64,000 bases of DNA from Quillaja saponaria. Taxonomy: Eukaryota; Streptophyta; Magnoliopsida; Fabales; Quillajaceae. Shown one piece after another: positions 24,530 to 37,800 of this stretch. Both the position numbers and the translations under genes were made by a program. The notes under the pieces are model-generated. The model was not told the origin of the DNA and did not search any database. It saw nothing but the letters and a program-made list of their open reading frames with translations. The stretch is taken from positions 5,714,134 to 5,778,133 of the forward strand of contig CM055618.1 in the NCBI GenBank assembly GCA_029379385.1, given 5' to 3'. How positions within the stretch are numbered: position 1 is the first letter of the stretch; each line of letters begins with the position of its first letter.

Positions 24530-26160
24530 AAAAAAAAAGATGCTTACAGTAGAAGTATTATTAGGAATATGAATTCTGATAGGATAGTATTTTTAAATGA
24601 CTTAGCTTACATAGAGAATTGTAGGATGGATAGGAGAATATTCAGGAACTTATATTATATACTAAGTAGGAATATGGGCATTGAAGATGGTAAAAATTGT
24701 TCTCAATATATTGATATAACTATTTGATTTAGTTCATCAATCCGAATTCCAAATAATGAATAAAAAAGTGAAGATATCTATTAAATTTATTCTACCTCTT
24801 TCCTAGAAAGAAAAGAATATGGAAAGGTTTTTGTCTTAACGAATCGCACGTAGAGATATCGATAACACACATAGAGTTAATGGTATTTTATAACTAATCG
24901 ATTGAGCTGCAGCCCGTAGACCACCCAAAAAAGAATATTTATTATTTGACCCATATCCTGACATAAGAAGTCCAATGGGAGCAAAACTCGAAATAGCAAT
25001 CCATAAAAAATCACCAATATTTAGATTAGCTAAAACAAAGTTATGACCAAAATGAATTGCTGAATAGCTTAGTAGAATTGATATAACTGATATGGATGGT
25101 CCGATACTTAATAAAAGAGTATCTCCTCTATACGGAAGAAGATTTTTTTTGAAAAGTAGTTTTGTCCCATTTGCTATAGCTTGAAGAACTCCCAAAGGAC
25201 CCGCGTATTCAGGTCTAATACGTTGTTGTATCCTTGCAAATATTTCTCTTTCTAGCCATACAATTACTAGTACACCTATTGTGATTCCTAATACCGGAGT
25301 AAAAATAGGGTTCATGATGAAAAATTTATAACTATAAAGAGGCAATTCATGAGATCAACTAAGACCTTAAGCAGAGTTATGAAAAATGTCATACACTCCA
25401 TATTGAGATGCCATAGACTACTTTTCGAGCAACTAGAACCCACTTAATTGGATAGCAATGATGATAGGTGAAATTTTTTTAAGATAAACACATTTTAAAA
25501 TAACTTTGTAGTTTAATAAATAATTATGAAATGAGTCAATATTTTGATTCATCTCTTGTATGGTCTTATTAGAATTGTATGGATGCACTTGATGACACCC
25601 ATATCAAAGTAAATGTGCTGAGTATAGATAGGCCTAGGTGAATAATGAAATTTCAACAAATGTGTTAGGTGTTTGTGCACCTGATATGCAATTCATATAT
25701 TTGTTGGCTGGATATGAGGGTTCTGTTGCTAACTCTAGGGTACAGAGAGATGCAATCTCTTGGAGAAATGGTTGATTATCCTTTAAGATAAACAAACTAA
25801 ATAGTGTGGTTATTAATAAACTACTAAGGTACTTATTATCTTTGTGATGTTGGGTAATTCTAATGTGATGGTTTCCTTGCACCTTATAGAAGTACAAGAT
25901 ACTATTTGAAGGAATAGGTTCTAGTCCTTTACCCAACACTGTATAAAAGTACTTCAATATGAAACACTCTTCAGCTAAAAATTTATTGGGAGGGCATTTG
26001 GAATGCTGAAGGATAGATGGGGGATACTTAGGGAGAAATCCTACTATCCTTTCAAGGTTTAATGTAGGATTATAACAACATGTGCCCTGTTACATAATCA
26101 CATCAGGAGGGAGATGTTGTGTATCCTTATAAAGCAATTTATGATGTATAGGTTAAAAAG
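24530..26160 (+). pseudogene. PIF/Harbinger transposase (DDE_Tnp_4-like), broken
   Basis: The N-terminal part at 24540-24715 reads SRSIIRNMNSDRIVFLND, then ENCRMDRRIFRNLYYILSR, the usual start of plant PIF/Harbinger transposases. The catalytic part resumes at about 25560 with MDALDDTHIKVNV (first catalytic Asp of the ALDGTHI box) and DRPR. It continues with LAPYRSTRYYLKE near 25880 and a decayed VDAGY box in which the Asp remains (CDVG). FGMLKDRWGILR near 25995 and ALLHNHIRREM near 26080 end it. The middle of the protein is missing, and the gap is occupied by a plastid ndhA fragment. Stops and frame changes are frequent. A MYB/SANT-like partner gene follows at 26660. Confidence 0.85.
24716..25313 (-). 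pseudogene. ndhA: Nuclear plastid DNA insertion: ndhA exon 1 and start of its group II intron
   Basis: On the minus strand, 25310-24852 reads as the chloroplast NADH dehydrogenase-like subunit NdhA, exon 1. Visible blocks are [50 protein letters not shown], and [20 protein letters not shown]. It ends at SISL followed by GTGCG, the 5' start of the plastid ndhA intron, and intron-like sequence continues left to about 24720. The first residues of plastid NdhA are absent; the upstream flank reads differently from about 25313. Several substitutions and the missing exon 2 rule out function. It sits inside a Harbinger transposase gene, so it is a nuclear copy (NUPT) and not the plastid genome. Confidence 0.92.
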
Positions 26161-26659
26161 GATGATGAAAATTTGAATGAGAAAGATGAAGATAATATCA
26201 TATATATGGAAGCAAGTGAGGCTTGAACTGCAATGACAGAAAACATGACAAATTATATGTTTAATAGCTAAAGGGCAAAAAAAGACCTAATTTGAACATT
26301 AAATATTTTTATTGTGGTTTATGTGATAAATGTCTTATACGTATTAGTTTTTATATTTGGTTGTTTATTAATGTAAATAAATACTTAGCAATCTGACAAA
26401 TGGTTTATGTAATAAATGTTTTATATATATTAGCTTTATATATGAAATTTTATGGTTGTTTTACAATTTGAATTGTGTGTTTTGTTGTACCATGTAATAC
26501 TGTTTAATATGATTGGTTTCCATTATAACTGTTTAGCCCTTGAATTTTAGTTTGTGTGATTTGTTGCATAATTGTTTACCAGGTTTTTTTTCAATACACT
26601 ATGTAGAACTATGTAGATATGGATGCACAAAGAAAGGGAAAATTAAGGGATTGGTGAAA

Positions 26660-27520
26660 CCAAATACCATTAAATTGTTGTTGAGGATTCCGAGCTAGTA
26701 GAATGCTTTGCAGACTTAGCAAATTTAGGGAAGTGGAAGTCAAACAATGGAACATTTAAGAGCAAATGCGTGTGACAGTAAAGCAGATGCCTTTGATAGT
26801 AGAGCAGGGCATCTTTAATTATTAGTGTAAGGTATATATAATTTATGTTTCTTTGCAGTTTGCTTATGTTATGTTAGACAATGAGAATTTCCCATTTCAT
26901 TTTTTTTTTATATGTGACAGAACCACCTTACTGCAAAGAGATTAAGAGGGAAGTATTTCCCTTTTTATCACAGATTAAGGAAGGTGTTTGGTAAAGATAG
27001 AGCTAATGTGGGTGGTGCAGAAGGTGTTGTAGGTGCAGTAGTGGCAATGGGAGGGGATGACTTTATGACTGCAGTGAGGTTACAAACTATGGGGTTAAGG
27101 TGGATGAATATATTGACATTTCTCAGCCTATGGCAGAGAACGAAAACATCAATGAAGGTGTCCAAAACTCAGGTAATGCAAATATTAGTAGGCAGTAATC
27201 AAATAGGGGCAAGAAAAAGGCTAGATCATATGGTGATAATTCAGTGGAAGATTTGGTCAGTGTTGTCAAAAACTTAGGGAATATATATGAAGAGGCAGCT
27301 GCAAACAATAACAAGATTGCTAAATATTTTAAGATTGAGGCAGAAAAATATGAGATGAGGTTGAATGTTTTTTAAGTAATCTCCAAGGTAGAAGGCTTCA
27401 TTCCAATCCAGAAGATTAGAGTATGTGAGATCTTGAGCTCGGATAGGAACAAAACAAATTTATTCTTCTCTCTTCCAGATGACCAGAAGGCATTGTATTT
27501 AAAGTTTGTTAAGGATTGAA
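26660..27520 (+). pseudogene. MYB/SANT-like second protein of the PIF/Harbinger element
   Basis: Near 26685-26770 the text reads SELVECFADLANLGKWKS and NNGTFKSK, the start of the MYB/SANT-like DNA-binding domain found in Harbinger-associated proteins and their domesticated relatives. After a probable intron with an acceptor near 26920, NHLTAKRLRGKYFPFYHRL leads into VFGKDRANVGGAEG (26984 onward). This is the typical end of that domain. The C-terminal part, EEAAANNNKIAKYF and then FSLPDDQKALYLKFV near 27470, matches the conserved tail. In the family this protein helps the transposase bind the element ends. Part of the domain is missing and frames shift, so the gene is dead or nearly so. Confidence 0.75.
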
Positions 27521-28695
27521 TGATGTAGATGATTTGCAAATTTCTTCTTCTCTCCTTATGCACATTTCTACTGCAATCTACTATTGGGGCATAGGTTTTG
27601 TATATTCCTATGGTTATGTTATTGTGTAGAAACTATTTTTGTTTTATAGATAGTTTCAACTTTGACTGCCTATAGTAGAACTACTTTTGTTATGTTAGGA
27701 AGGTGCTTGGTATTAATAGCAAGTTTATACATGCTAAAGGATATTTAGTATTATTAATCACTCTATTAGGTATGATTTAATTTTTTCTATATGCAGGGTC
27801 TGGTATAGTTAATTTTTTATTGTATGCACGTTTTAGTTATGTTATTATGTAGGAACTGTTTTTATTATGGTTCTAGAACAGGGGCCATGCACTTTGGTTT
27901 CTGTCTAAGAAGCAACTAGTTGGTCTCCATACTTGTGTGCTGTAAATTAGTTAGAGTAGTAGGGTTTGTTAGTTATGATTTTGGTATAGTACTTAGCATG
28001 CTCTGGTTTTAGAGTACAGTTTGTACATGTACTATATGCAGCATTTTACTTGATATTATGGTATTGTATACTTGTATAGTAGTTAGCAAGCTCTAGTTGA
28101 AGCATTTTACTTAGTATTATGGTACTGCATGTAGCATTTTCATGGAAAGGATGTTGGGACAATGAAAGTTTCAGTTAGCCATAGAGAAATTGAGCAAAAC
28201 ATGTGTCAAAAGATTGATAGAAACAAACATGGTTGTGGTGGGCATATAGAAAGGGGTATGGTTGAATTTTTTACCATGTGCAACATTTTATTTTATATAG
28301 GTTTTTTTTCTTTTTTTTTTTATTAGTTAATTTTTTTTGTTTGATTAATTAGTTGTTATTTTTTACATTATTAGTTTTCTTTTCTTTTGATTAGATGTAT
28401 GATATTAACGTATCTAACATTCATCTATTAAGTATGGCGAATTTATGACTATATGCATCATTTAATTTTATCCAGATGTGTTTTTTGTCAAAATTTACAT
28501 TTTTCCATGGCATTGGAATCTATTTTTATCTCTTGGACAAAAAATGGTCAATCTAAACATAGACAACATTATTATCTTAGAAATGTTTGCTTGAAATTAC
28601 AATACCTAAGCAACATATATCATAGGGGTATTTCTTATGACCCGAAACAAAAACCCTCTAAATGTCCACCTCCATTGGAATGGAAGGCAGCTTTG
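27521..28695. other. AT-rich 3' side of the Harbinger region, no gene recognised
   Basis: No domain was recognised. The short open stretch at 28453-28701 has no identifiable similarity. The right terminus of the Harbinger element may lie here but could not be placed. Confidence 0.35.
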
Positions 28696-28699
28696 CTCT

Positions 28700-31640
28700 A
28701 GCACTTATTATAAAGTTCATTAATTGGTCTTTTTATTTTTTTTATTTTTTTTAGACAACTAAATTAAAATTTGTCTTAGCCTTCACCTTAAACATAATTA
28801 ATGAGAACTTGAATTATTGGGGCAAAGGAATGCTAGAATATGGATTGAATCCTTCCAACTAATTTCATGCATGTGCCATTGATGAATACAAGTGAAACAA
28901 GCCAATACATAAATCAAAGACAAACAATATAATATTATTTAATAGGAATTCGTTTTCCTTTTTGTAATGCTTGAAAAATTAATTGTCATTTTGAGAATTC
29001 ATTTTCAGACCCATACATGTGTTCTTATCCCAACCTAACTCTTGTAATCGCAAAGGAATGGTCTGGAAAAGAGAAAGGCACATAATTATGTGATAACTAA
29101 ATTCATACTTTTCATGAATAAATTAATCAAAAGGTCACCACTAACAAAGACCACTTTCATTCTTTAATTTGCTGGGTAACGTGTCATCATCCCACTCCTC
29201 CCTTCGATAAGTAAATGCAAAAAATAAGCTTCCCCGGTGCAATTAGAAATCCTCTTTGATTTAATCACTATTAGCTATTAGAAAAGTAATATCAATAAAT
29301 ATATTTGCAATAAAATAAGTATTGATATACGGTTAATCATTATTATTTTATATCTAAAAAAATATTTTTCTAAAAAATAAAATAAGTATTAATATATTTT
29401 ATTATGATTAATCACTATTATTTTATATCTAAAAAAATATTTACTACATGTATGTCAGAGTTAAAGTTATGAATTCAAACTCTTAATTTTATAGAGATAG
29501 CTCTTCAAGAGTACTATTTTGACTGCTAGACTAATTTGTTATTAGTGGTACATAAAAACTTTCTTTTGGTGCACTATTTCCGGAAGACCAACTCAAACTA
29601 ACTTAAATAATTATGTTAGTGTAAAAATTAATACTACATTTTAATATAGTGACTGCATAATGGAAATGGTTGACACAACCTCATTAATATTAAAGAAATT
29701 AGTGGACTGAAATACCTTTCATTATTCAATTAGATTATTTTCTTTATATTAATGGAAGTTTAGAGGGAGATGACATGAGATGAGAAGGTACGAAAAGAAA
29801 GAGATGAGAAAAAAAATTGATACTTCTATTTTTTTCATTTGTCAGCTAAAAAATATATATATATAGGATAGGATAATTTTTTGTTTGTGTGAGTGAAAAA
29901 AGAAGAGAGGATATACTATTAGATATTTTATAATTAAAAAAAAAAAAAACTCTCAAATCAAGGAAAAGATTAACTCCATCCAAGTCTTGACTTTTTATCT
30001 TCCGCCCTAGTCGTATGTTCCTTTGTTTTTATGCAACAAAATACTGCTTTTAACTATTTAAAATCAAAGAAAAACAGTAAAAGTAAAAGAAAAAAGTGAT
30101 CCAGCAGACTGATCAGATTGTCGACAATTATGACTTTACATTCCTAATTCATTTGATTTTTTGTTTCATAGTCAAAATGATTTAAAAGTGTTGAAAATTG
30201 AAAGAATTAAAATATTAATTGAGTGTCAAATATAATTAAAATCATAATTGTGAAGCAACATGACAATTAAGAGTCTAAATTTAATACTTACGCACTTTTA
30301 CATTTTTTAGTTAATTGTTTTCCTTACCATAATTTTCTTTCTTAGTTAATTGTTTTCCCTCAATCATTTTGACTATATAATTAATCTTTGCGTATTTTAA
30401 ACTCTATTTTTTCGACTCATCTAGTCCTAAAAAGTTCTTACATATATATATATTTTTTTCCTCCACTTAACTTTATGTTTCAAATATTTTAATACGTGAA
30501 AGTTTTAGATAGAATTAGATTACTTTCACACGTGATTATTAATATCAATTAAATTATTCAATAGAACCGACTAGCATGAGTGGTGCTTTACATATATAAT
30601 AAAAAAGTGGGTGGAGGAACGCATGAGAAAATCCACGGCGCGAGGTACCATCATCCACAGCATATGGACCTTTTTCACATCCATATATCTTATTGGTATG
30701 ATTCTATATTATTTAAATTTTTGTTTATTTCTCATCATAAGTATGTTGTTATACTGACATTACAGAAATTTCTCAACCACTAAACTTAAGCGTGTCTTAT
30801 CACTTGAATTACATTATGATTTATTAACTTACAATATATCCAATTAATCTTTTTTTATTAGCTTCAACTATATAAAATAAATAAATGAAAACTATCATCT
30901 TAATAAGTACCCACACCCTCCTCATTAGTTCTCTCTCATAAATAAGATTAAATAAAATAAAATACCAAATAGTTTTTTATTTTAAAAAATTATGATCTTA
31001 TATAGACCCACACCCACTTCACTTATCAATTTATTTCTCTCCTCATAATTATAACTAAATAAAGTAAATACGTACTTGACAGTTTTTTCTTCTATGCCAC
31101 AAGAAAAAAATTTAATTTTAAAAAAATTACATTGTTAATAATTATTGACATTCTTTCTCACATACGTGCCAATTCATTCCTTAGCACCAAATAAGATAAA
31201 ATTTTTTTATGCAATCCTTTATAATATATATAATTATATTTTATATTATTTAAGCACTTGTGTGATGAGGATAGTTTTTATTTAAAATATATAAATCACT
31301 CTAATATTTTCTAAATTATGTTAATATTATATGAATCTTCTCTTTATTTTTAAAATTATACATTATCCATTTTAAAGTTTAAAAACAAATTAAATTATTT
31401 TAACACAAACTCTATAAAATTGAGAATTTTTTTAAAAGAAGTACTTTTATTGTCTTATTAGTAAGATGTATATATAGTTTTAATATTACTAAAAAAATAT
31501 AATAAAGAAATTTTAAACTAGAACACTTTTTTTTTCTTAAATTCTTTTAGTTGTATTATTATTTAAAGATGATAATAATTAATTTAATTTTTTTTATGAG
31601 CTGCATACTATTGTGGGTCCTAATACAACGATCATGTCAT
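28700..31640. repeat. Segmental duplication, copy 2 (5' flank of the intact PAP gene)
   Basis: Matches 13660-15495 and 22186-22440 in order, with the intervening LINE absent. The region from about 30780 to 31280 has no obvious counterpart in copy 1. It is AT-rich, contains no open reading frame of interest, and forms the long-range upstream region of the PAP gene that starts at 31897. Confidence 0.8.
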
Positions 31641-31778
31641 CCCTAAAAGGACCCTACACTAACTAATCCTCTATCCTATTTTGATAATTGGTACTAAAAG
31701 ACAATCATGCCCTCAATGGAAAATCGTCAACTACTAGTCACAAAATTCGTAAGTCTCATATCATACGCCATATGTATG

Positions 31779-31787
31779 ATATATAAG
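31779..31787 (+). promoter_or_regulatory. Candidate TATA box of the PAP gene
   Basis: GATATATAAG lies about 110 bases before the ATG, a normal distance for a plant gene with a short 5' leader. The leader before the ATG is CA-rich (around 31868-31896), as is common in plant 5' untranslated regions. The assignment rests on position and sequence only. Confidence 0.5.
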
Positions 31788-31896
31788 ACGTTACCCACTT
31801 ACCCATACGAAACAGGCACAAACCAACCAAAGCTTTTTGTCCTCCTTTTCTTTCTTTCTTTCTCGTCAAACAAACAACAAAAAAACAACAAAAAAC

Positions 31897-34815
31897 ATGG
31901 CTTCCTTTACGAACAAGCTCAGTTCTCTGTTCCTCATTCCTGCTGTTATTCTAAGCTTTTTGTGTATGGCTGTCCCTTCCATCGCCGATCTTCAACGGCT
32001 TGAACACGCTGCCAAAGCTGACGGTTCTCTTAGCCTCTTGGTTGTTGGAGATTGGGGAAGAAGAGGAGCCTACAACCAATCAAAAGTTGCTTTTCAGGTT
32101 AGACGACGACGTATTGAAAAGTTTTAAATTCTTTTATTTTTTGACTTAATTTGGTAAATCATTTAGTTCAAACAATACAAGCTCACCTGTATAATGTGGG
32201 TTTGTTTCAATTTCATGACATCTTGCGTGCATATCATTCAACCAATGGCGTGAAATAGTTTTGCTTCCAATAGTAGCATGACACCTATGAATGATAAATT
32301 TCATGACGTTACAAAATTGTTTTTTAATATGCGTGTGGATTTGTTTTCCTTGTTTAAATAAAAGTGGTATAATTCCAATTAGATTCCACATATGGCGTTA
32401 TCTTGAATGATTTATTCTGTGTGTAAACAGTTGAGTAAGGTTGTGTTGGTGTGGACCATGTATTTTCACAAGCATATGAATGATTGAGTATGGAACAACT
32501 TTATGTCTTTAACTGATCCATGTCAGCATAAAATATAAAGTTATAGTAAAAAAACGAAAACAAACAAAAAGACATTCTAGTGATAAATATAATTTTTTTT
32601 TTTTTTTTTAATTTGCAGGTCTCAACTTTTCTAACGCCAGTAGAACTTTTTTTTTTTCTTGTTAAATCTCATTAGGCCAATAATTTTATGAAAGTGGAAC
32701 ACAATTATATAGCTCAAAATTGAATGGACATATCGACAAATGATGAAAAGAAAACTATATGGGAGACTTCCTTAAATATTAATTAAAATTGTGTACTTGT
32801 TGTACTAGAAGAGAAAATGAAAAATAGAGAAATTAAAATACAGTATTGGCAAAAATACCGAATGAGCATTTAATAAGTCTTAAGATTCATTGTCCTATAA
32901 TGGGTCAGCTCGGATTGTTCATGAATAATTTTCTATGTAATGTAATTCAATAATTTCATTTTATTTTTTATAGATTAATGATTCCACTCAAAATTTGTTC
33001 TCAACTTTTTTTTTTTTTTAATATTTTAGTGTATGTATACCTTTGTTATTTAAATTAATAACAAATTTTCAGATGGGAAAAATTGGAGAGAAACTGGATA
33101 TTGATTTTGTGATCTCAACGGGAGATAATTTTTATGACGATGGCTTGACAGGCATAGATGATCCAGCATTTCATGAATCTTTTACTAAAATCTACACAGC
33201 ACCAAGCTTGCAAAAGCAATGGTACCATGGTAATTAAGACGACTCATCTTTATTGTATTTTTATTCATTTTTTTTTCTTAGAAATAAAAAAATTGATATA
33301 AAATTTAATATGTCAAATTGGATCTGATCATATTTAGGTTAAATTGACTTATATTTTATGCCTCTAAGAATTCTAAATTGTATTTTGCTTGGATAATGGA
33401 ATCTAGTTCCAATCAATTCACAAATAAACATAAAAGTCATATATAAATTTCTTTTTATAAAAAATTAAAAATAAAATACAAGACAAGAATAAATTTGTCT
33501 GTTCTGGATCGGATCATTTTATAAAAGTCATATATTTATTGTTTACTACTAATATTTTTCCCTTTGCAGTTCTTGGTAATCATGACTACAGAGGTGATGT
33601 TGAGGCGCAACTGAGTGATTATCTCACAAAATTGGATAACAGATGGATTTGCTTGAGATCTTATATTGTCAATGCAGGTGAAGCAACCTTAATACTAATA
33701 TCCCTCTATGTTTGAAGCTTTCATTTTCAATTAAAATTCGTAGCTTGGTAAATTAATTAGATACAATTAATTAATTTGAGGTACTAAACATGAAGCAAGA
33801 TCTACTGTTTTTAAAAAATATATATATAATTCCTTTTCTTGGAGCAGAAATTGTAGAATTTTTCTTCATAGATACAACTCCATTCGTGAAAAAATACGTC
33901 ACAGACCCAGAAGATCATGTCTACGATTGGAGTGGTGTATTACCCCGGAAACAATATATTTCTAACCTTCTAAAGGTATGTATATGAATCAATCCATTAC
34001 AAATTTTACTATAAATCCAATTTACAGTTATACTAATAGCATTACCTTTTAGTAAAATTGTCTAATTTATTTTCGCATATTTATTATAATCACGAGCTAT
34101 TAATTCAACAGATATATTATATTCAAATACGAGGAATCACTTTTCTCTTCATCGATAAGAATATATATCTGATTTGTATGTTAATCACAGGATCTAGACT
34201 TAGCTTTAAAACAATCAAGTGCAAAGTGGAAAATTGTGGTAGGTCACCATACAATTAGAAGTGCAGGACACCATGGTGATACTCAAGAACTTGTATCCCA
34301 TCTTCTTCCAATTCTCCAGGTAATTAACTCTTCAAAATGTTTTTATTTACAAATTTTCAAATTATGAAATGAAAAATGGTTTTTTAGTAAAAATTTAATT
34401 AATTAATTCTTATAAATTATTTGGTTTTCCAGATAAACCAAGTCGATCTTTACATAAACGGGCATGATCATTGCTTGGAGCATATAAGTAGCCCAGACAG
34501 GTATAATATAATTTTATTTAATTACTAATTAATCAGAGATTGATATTAATAATTAAAAAGTTTAACTTTAATATTTAATTAGTGCAAAATTAATTATGCA
34601 GTCCCATTCAATTTTTGACAAGTGGTGGTGGGTCAAAAGCATGGAAGGGTGATGTGAATTGGTGGAATCCAGATCAAATGAAGTTCTACTACGATGGACA
34701 AGGTTTCATGTCTGTGCAGATTAAGCAAACACAACTTGATATTGATTTCTATGATATCTTTGGCAATGTTTTGCACAACTGGACCACTTCCAAACACCTT
34801 CATTCAACAATGTAA
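31897..34815 (+). CDS. Purple acid phosphatase, low-molecular-weight plant type (334 aa, seven exons)
   Basis: Exons: 31897-32097, 33073-33229, 33570-33677, 33848-33975, 34191-34319, 34433-34500, 34602-34815; all introns are GT-AG and the frame stays open to TAA. The 334-residue product has the length of the mammalian-TRAP-like plant PAPs (Arabidopsis PAP3/7/8/17 group). These are secreted or vacuolar metallohydrolases that release phosphate from phosphomonoesters. An N-terminal signal peptide is likely (hydrophobic residues 11-25, cleavage near 31). All five metal-binding blocks are present: GDWG (51-54), GDNFY (84-88), GNHD (122-125), VVGH (214-217) and GHDH (251-254). NQS at 60-62 is a potential N-glycosylation site. 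The ATG is the first after the TATA box and gives the signal peptide. It is the only intact member of a local family with broken copies at 39.6 and 52.1 kb. The substrate and phosphate-starvation response cannot be read from sequence. Confidence 0.96.
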
Positions 34816-37800
34816 ACAATTTATAGTTTAGTTAATTAAATGCAGCAATGGTGTTATGTAGAGAATAATAAAAATACTAAGCGTCCTTCTATTTATTATC
34901 TCTATATATGTAAAATATTGAATACCCCAAGGAGTTTCATTTATTAATTCATGAGTTCAAATCTCATAAGGATTGATCGCGAAAGTAAAATTTTTACAAA
35001 TTTTTTATTCATATAGTGCATGTTTTTGAATGAATGGAGAGTGTAATTAGTGAGTATATATTTAAACTAACATCTATAGACACACCACAAAGATTGAAGC
35101 TGGTGAATATCAATCACGTTCAGAAGTGCAAATTGTATGGCTTATGATTTGGCCAAATCAAGCGCAGGAAGGACCACGAAGCTATGTGCATGAGTGTGAG
35201 GGATAATTTTGTCATTTTCATATAATTGTTTGTGCCATTTCATGTTTGTAAAATGCATATTGAATACATAAATATAATAAAATAATTGTTTTTGAATAAT
35301 ACTGTCAAACAATGAAAATAAATAATTATTTTATTCATAATATTTCATTCTCATTCTAATTTCGCAAAATGCGTACCAAATTAACTTTTAATATCTAACG
35401 TAATTACAAACTTCAAAAAATATTTAGGCTGAATTATACTGACACTCTTATTGTCTGACCTAATTACAAACTCCTTTCTTAATATTATTAAAATTACATT
35501 CAACTCCCCTTAGTTAATGACCTGACTAAACTGTTTACTCCCATATATAATATTATTATATATTTGTTGCGACTATGCATAGATTCTTCCTTCTACAAGC
35601 TATATATTTATCCATTACAAAAATTCTTTCTCTTTGTAAGATATAATGCAAATTCAGAGCCTATATTTGATTGTAATATTTATTATTATTTAATTTATGA
35701 TATGCATAAAAACAATTTTTTTGTCCTAATTACAAAAATTAATTAAAACTTATTTATTGTTTTGATCATTAAAAATTACATTTTTTTTGTTTTTTTTTTT
35801 TTTTTGTTTTAGTCCTCAAAAATTTATTTGTTCTGGTCAGTAATTCAGGATTTGGTTTTTCTAATCATGTTCTCCTAAATTTAATTCTTTCTATTTAATC
35901 TTATTAATTTTTAATCAAACAAATCATTGAATCTAAATAGAGCATCCTAAAATTAGCTATATAATGTGTAACAGTAGGTGAAATTTTTTGATGATCATGG
36001 AAAATATTTAATCTTTGGAAAGAAGTGTTCATAATTAAAAGTGAAAATGAGCAAATTAAATTTCTCTAATGATTGAGTCAATATTCATATATATTTTTTT
36101 TATTAATTAATATTAATTTATTTATTTTTTGCCAAAAAGATATGTAAGCTAATTTCATGAGATTGTAGTCTCGATCTAATTGAAGGCATGACTTGATTAA
36201 GGATCTAATTAGAAAGAAAAAAAAAAATATCTTAGAGGATCTTACTAAAGAAAATAAAAAATTATAAGCATGACTTGGTTTGGGAAAAAATTATTTTCTT
36301 AGAGATTAAAATAAAAAAAATAGGCTTATTAACATTTTTTGTCCCTTTAGTTTGATCAATAATTCATTTGTCTTTATACTTCAAAAGGTTAAAATGTCAT
36401 CCTTATAGTTTTGAAAACCACTCAATATAGTCCTATCATCACATTCTATCAAATTTAACTTAATGGCATATGACATGACATATAATATTCTACATGATTT
36501 ATCCACATATCATGATGCTCGTTTGACACATCATCTCTTGTTAAGCTAAATTTGACAAGTTTTCAAAATTCTAAAAATAATATTTAATCTGTTAAAATAT
36601 AAGAATGAAACTAAATTTTCAATTAAATTATAAGAACTAGAAAAATAATTTAGTCTTAAAAATACACAATTCATTAAATTCAAAAAAATACATAAGTTAT
36701 ATTAATTAAATTAACATGTTTCGAATCTTATTGACCATACCACCATTGAAAAAAACAATTAACGAACATCTATAAAATTGTCATAAAGTCCTCATTTTTT
36801 CCAATCCCAATCTTGAATGGGAGTATCTTGAAGGGAAGTATGGGACAAGCAGAGCACCATGCGCACAAAATAGTCATATATTATTGTCAAAGCAAATAAT
36901 TAATGGTTTTAGTTTATTCATTTTTCAAGTACACAACTGGCACGTTATCTTCTAGGGATGGTTTCTTGTGGCCCGGGTGACTATTAATTGTTGCATTTTG
37001 ATTGCATCCTTCCACCCAAAAAATAATTATTATTATTGGCATCCAATTCCAATTAGACATCACATATGAAATTATTCTTGACTATTTGTTTTTTAATTCT
37101 TATTTGTTTTTTCTTTTCTAATGAGCATAATTCCAAGTTTATTCCATTTGCATTAATGGAGGGTTGTACTTTGTACAATTAGTGGAATTGCCACCACCAA
37201 ATTGTACCGGTGGCCGTTAGAGTCAAGCTAGTTAAAAGTGCTTGATAGCTATTTTTGCCAACTAATTATTTTTAAGTATTCTGAAAATACTTGTTTTTTT
37301 TTTATTATTATTTTTTTTTATAGATATTCAATATACTTATTCAAATGTAATAAATATAATTATTAAAATTTAAAATATTGTAAAAATATTAATTATCAAT
37401 TATATAATGACAAAATAATTTTAATTACGATATCAAATTAAAGAAAAAAAGTATATACAAGATATTTTTAACCGGACTCTTATACACTTGTTAAAACATA
37501 AAGATTATCACTGTAAGAACTTGGTTTACTGGTTAGATAATATGCTCTCTTAATTAATTTCAGGGGCCCAATCTTCTTGGCGAAGATTATGAGGAATAAA
37601 ATCTCTAATTTTTACGAGAAAACTGTTTATATTAAAAGCTTGTGTGACACATCATATAAGAATAATAGAATAATATACAACTTTCCAATTAGTTTTTATA
37701 CAATGAGTGGTAGCAAAATGATTGTATAGATTCATTTTCCTCCTATATTAAACTTGACATTATAAAATATACAGTGAGATAAGAAATGATAAGACAATAG

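Noticed and set aside
24836..25345. A functional plastid NADH dehydrogenase gene or a plastid contig
   Set aside because: Only exon 1 plus intron start is present, with many substitutions, and it is flanked by Harbinger transposase sequence; it is a nuclear plastid insertion.
29909..29916. GGATATAC, a match to the PHR1-binding P1BS element (GNATATNC)
   Set aside because: It lies about 2 kb upstream of the PAP start and such a short AT-rich motif is expected by chance; no closer match was found.
31707..32003. A 98-codon open stretch starting upstream of the PAP ATG
   Set aside because: It overlaps the TATA region, leader and PAP exon 1 in another frame; the PAP frame carries the signal peptide and GDWG.
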